This document shows positions 20,588-22,787 of a DNA stretch of 22,787 nt, in pieces (the stretch's first letter is position 1; each line of letters begins with the position of its first letter). Source of the stretch: Thermoproteota archaeon (GTDB lineage Archaea > Korarchaeota > Korarchaeia > Korarchaeales > Korarchaeaceae); the NCBI GenBank assembly GCA_015521385.1, contig WAOH01000232.1, positions 1-22,787 on the forward strand, written 5' to 3'. A program made the position numbers and the translations under genes. Under the pieces are notes generated by a model. That model was not told where the DNA came from. It did not search any database and saw only the letters and a list, made by a program, of their open reading frames with translations.

Positions 20588-21959
20588 TCTTGCGCACCTC
20601 CTCTATGAGTTTCTTGGCCCTATAGAACTCCGACCGCGCTATCTCATCACCAGCTCCGATATATGTGTTGGGATCCCTGAGGGCCTCTATCTCCTCGGGG
20701 GTGAGGAGTCTGCTTATGAGCGGATCATCCGAGGCTGTCTTGAAGAGGGGCTCACCCCTATTGTAGGATGCCATCGCCACCCTCCTCACTAACTCGTGAG
20801 CCTCCTGCCTCCCCATGCCCTTCTTCACGAGAGCCACCATTAGTCTCTCGCTTAACGCGAGATCCGAGTATTTCGAGAGGTTCTCCCTTATCCTAGCTTC
20901 ATTTATCCTGAGGTTCCTTATCACATCCGTCAAGGAGATGATCTGCTCTTCTACCAGCAAGAAGGCCTCAGGTATGAAGCATCTCTCAGCGGAACTGTTC
21001 GTAAGATCTCTCTCATGCTCGAGCACTATGTTCTCCAGCGCCGCCACCGCTAGGGATCTCACCACCCTCGCCAACCCGCACACCTTCTCGCTCTTAATCG
21101 GATTCCTCTTATGAGGCATGGTGCTGGATCCCACCTGGGATGCGGATTCGAAGTACTCCTCTACCTCCCCTATCTCCGTCCTGTGAAGGTTCCTTATCTC
21201 ATTGGCGATGGCATCCAAGGAGGAGGACATCACAGATAGAGAGGTGATTAGACGAGCCAGTCTATCCCGGGGAACCACCTGAGTGCTTATCTCTGCGGCT
21301 TTAAGCCCAAGCTTCCTCAGCACATCTCTCTGGAGGTCTATGGGATCTCTAACACCTAACTCGACGAGCGCGGCCATAGTCCCGACCGCGCCAGCTATCT
21401 TCCCAACCGCGGCATGCTCTATGGCCCCTATCAGGTTCTCCACCGCCTCTCTCACGAAATAAGACCACAGTGCGAACTTCATTGAGAGGGGAATGGGGTC
21501 CGCTACGACGCCGTGCGTTCTTCCCAAGGCCACGATCCCCTTTCTCCGCGCCTCCTCACCCCTCCGCACTATCTCCTCCAATAGAATCAGGGCCTTCCTT
21601 ACGAGCACGGATCCGGCCTCCTTGATCTGCAGGGCCATCACGGTGTCGAGCACATCATTGGAAGTTATCCCCAGGTGCACATACCCCCCGCTTCTCCCCG
21701 CTTTCCTCGCCAGAACCCTGACCAAGGCCATGGTTTCGTGCTTAGTGACCTTCTCCTCCTCCCTCACCTCATCCCAGCTTATGGACTCGGCCGCCCTCCT
21801 TACATCCTCAACTGCCTCCTCAGGCACTATTCCCCTCTCGGCCAGCGCTTCAACCAGAGCCGCCTCCACGAGAGCCATGAGCCTCACTCTGTTCTCGGGC
21901 TCGAAGATGCGTCTCATCTCGCTTGATCCGTACCTATAATCAATCGGATGAACTGGCAT
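20574..21959 (-). CDS. purB: Adenylosuccinate lyase
   Basis: Catalyses two beta-eliminations in purine synthesis: SAICAR to AICAR, and adenylosuccinate to AMP, both releasing fumarate. The 461-residue protein has the superfamily signature SSTMPHKRNP with the mobile catalytic Ser loop, the HLGITSNDVLDT segment, and GRTHGVVADPIPLSMKF with the catalytic His. The N-terminus VHPIDYRYGSSEM binds substrate in related enzymes. The ATG at 21959 lies in the end of the helicase gene (20-bp overlap), so the two are in one operon. The C-terminal codons also encode the start region of the beta-CASP gene. Confidence 0.97.
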   Translation of the reverse strand: MPVHPIDYRYGSSEMRRIFEPENRVRLMALVEAALVEALAERGIVPEEAVEDVRRAAESISWDEVREEEKVTKHETMALVRVLARKAGRSGGYVHLGITSNDVLDTVMALQIKEAGSVLVRKALILLEEIVRRGEEARRKGIVALGRTHGVVADPIPLSMKFALWSYFVREAVENLIGAIEHAAVGKIAGAVGTMAALVELGVRDPIDLQRDVLRKLGLKAAEISTQVVPRDRLARLITSLSVMSSSLDAIANEIRNLHRTEIGEVEEYFESASQVGSSTMPHKRNPIKSEKVCGLARVVRSLAVAALENIVLEHERDLTNSSAERCFIPEAFLLVEEQIISLTDVIRNLRINEARIRENLSKYSDLALSERLMVALVKKGMGRQEAHELVRRVAMASYNRGEPLFKTASDDPLISRLLTPEEIEALRDPNTYIGAGDEIARSEFYRAKKLIEEVRKNERN

Positions 21960-22787
21960 GGATCATTGACCTCGCTTGTTCTATTATTTCCTCGGATAGG
22001 CGCCTTCCTATCCCCGGCAATCTCTCAAGCTCCCTTGGAGTCGCCTCAGCTATATCCTTAACGGTCCTGTACCCTGCCTCAAACAGGACCTTCGCCCTTA
22101 CCCTGCCCACTCCCCTTATCGAGACGAGCTCTAGCATATCCTCGGGTATACCGTGCTTCAACCTCATAGACAGGGCGGCCAACCAGTTCGCCAGCTCCCC
22201 CTTCCCTAACAACCTTGCTATCTCCGAGAAGGCATAGCATAGCCAGGAGCTGGTCTCGGCAAGTCCCCTCAGGTCGCCCGGTTCGATACCGAGCCTCCCC
22301 TCTATATCGCCCTCAGCCGCGCCTTCGATCCAGAGTTTCAGGGAGAGTGCGGCCTTGGTGACTTGAAGCAGTTCGTTCATCGAGGAGACGGGGGTTTCCT
22401 CGATGGGTAGGAGGGTATCCATCTCCTCCAGCACCTCCTGCAATAACGACCTACCACCGCGCTGCAGGGAAACCCTCGGCATATCAGGCAGCATCGAGAT
22501 CAGGTGAAGGACGGGCAGCTCCGTGTAATCTCCCCAGCTGAACCTCCGGTTCAACTCTTCCATCGATTGGATCATGAGGTAGGCCGATGAGGGATCTACG
22601 TAGAGCTCGGAGACCCTCTTGCCCACCGGGGTGACCTCGTAGCCGTCATATTCGCTCACCAGAAAACCTTCCCGTTCCAGCGACGATAGCACGTATGGTA
22701 AGGACCTCTCGAGGAGCCTGCTCCCCCCCTGTATATAGAGGAGGGTCTTCCTGAAGATTTCATCGAGGTCGGACCTGCTCATATACC
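21940..22787 (-). CDS. hel308: Hel308-like Ski2-family DNA helicase (partial, C-terminal part)
   Basis: The C-terminal ~282 residues of a superfamily 2 helicase; the frame is open through the right window edge, so the ATG at 22782 is internal and the RecA-like motor domains lie outside. The winged-helix-like segment ends in VTPVGKRVSELYVDPSSAYL, typical of Hel308/Ski2 proteins. A long helical ratchet-type domain follows (about residues 60-210 of this fragment). The last ~55 residues are a helix-hairpin-helix domain: LVSIRGVGRVRAKVLFEAGY and LERLPGIGRRLSEEII. Hel308 unwinds branched DNA at stalled replication forks. It is upstream of purB in the same operon, a pairing that suggests no shared function. 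Confidence 0.85.
   Translation of the reverse strand, partial: YMSRSDLDEIFRKTLLYIQGGSRLLERSLPYVLSSLEREGFLVSEYDGYEVTPVGKRVSELYVDPSSAYLMIQSMEELNRRFSWGDYTELPVLHLISMLPDMPRVSLQRGGRSLLQEVLEEMDTLLPIEETPVSSMNELLQVTKAALSLKLWIEGAAEGDIEGRLGIEPGDLRGLAETSSWLCYAFSEIARLLGKGELANWLAALSMRLKHGIPEDMLELVSIRGVGRVRAKVLFEAGYRTVKDIAEATPRELERLPGIGRRLSEEIIEQARSMIHASSSD

Noticed and set aside
1..22787. Mobile elements, CRISPR arrays, prophage genes or other horizontally acquired defence systems.
   Set aside because: No transposase, integrase, spaced direct repeats or defence-type domains were found; the gene content is housekeeping and codon usage looks uniform by eye.

Overview
The window is a gene-dense piece of an archaeal chromosome. 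Archaeal marks are everywhere: eukaryote-type ribosomal proteins (eS1, eL15, eL43), a 20S proteasome alpha subunit, the archaeal exosome, protein subunits of archaeal RNase P, archaeosine tRNA-guanine transglycosylase, a geranylgeranyl reductase, and TATA-like boxes about 26 nt before predicted transcript starts. Strong AGG/AGA/ATA codon use and Arg/Lys/Glu-rich proteins suggest a thermophile. A TACK-type, possibly korarchaeal, lineage is my guess only. No insertion sequence, CRISPR array, rRNA or phage gene was seen, and no stretch over 300 bp lacks a gene. The longest gap is about 200 bp (15796-15999), which holds a dyad and a divergent promoter.

Layout. 1-264 (-) is the 5' end of an ABC (ECF-type) ATPase. 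335-2009 (+) holds eS1 and an overlapping sugar-phosphate nucleotidyltransferase. 2002-3195 (-) is a YchF-like GTPase. About 3246-10019 (+) is the conserved archaeal exosome superoperon: eL15, a COG1325 RNA-binding protein, Rpp30, Pop5, PsmA, SBDS, Rrp4, Rrp41, Rrp42, eL43, a Brix protein and Pcc1. It joins ribosome biogenesis, RNA 3' processing/decay, tRNA 5' maturation, tRNA t6A modification and protein turnover in one transcriptional neighbourhood. 10012-11501 (-) is a translationally coupled pair: a DUF92 membrane protein and a family 2 glycosyltransferase. 11564-11640 (+) is tRNA-Pro(GGG). 11643-13196 (-) is a radical SAM/TRAM protein, divergent from a GTP-dependent dephospho-CoA kinase (+). 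13742-15496 (-) is TgtA, then a small winged-helix protein (-). 16000-17939 (+) is a geranylgeranyl reductase and TrmI.

The right part, all on the minus strand, contains two operons. One (19180 to 17917) is an Era/Ras-like GTPase, a small DUF2073-like protein and a zinc-ribbon protein. It closely resembles the oapABC/arvABC cluster linked to extracellular vesicle formation in haloarchaea. The other (window edge to 19256) is the C-terminal part of a Hel308-like helicase, PurB and a beta-CASP ribonuclease of the aCPSF2 type.

The observations I find most worth a second look are: the beta-CASP gene whose conserved N-terminus lies upstream of any ATG/GTG/TTG, with an ACG codon placed at ideal distance from a perfect Shine-Dalgarno; the vesicle-type GTPase module; the radical SAM protein whose cluster motif is split by a cysteine-rich insert; and the long dyad in the leader of the winged-helix gene.
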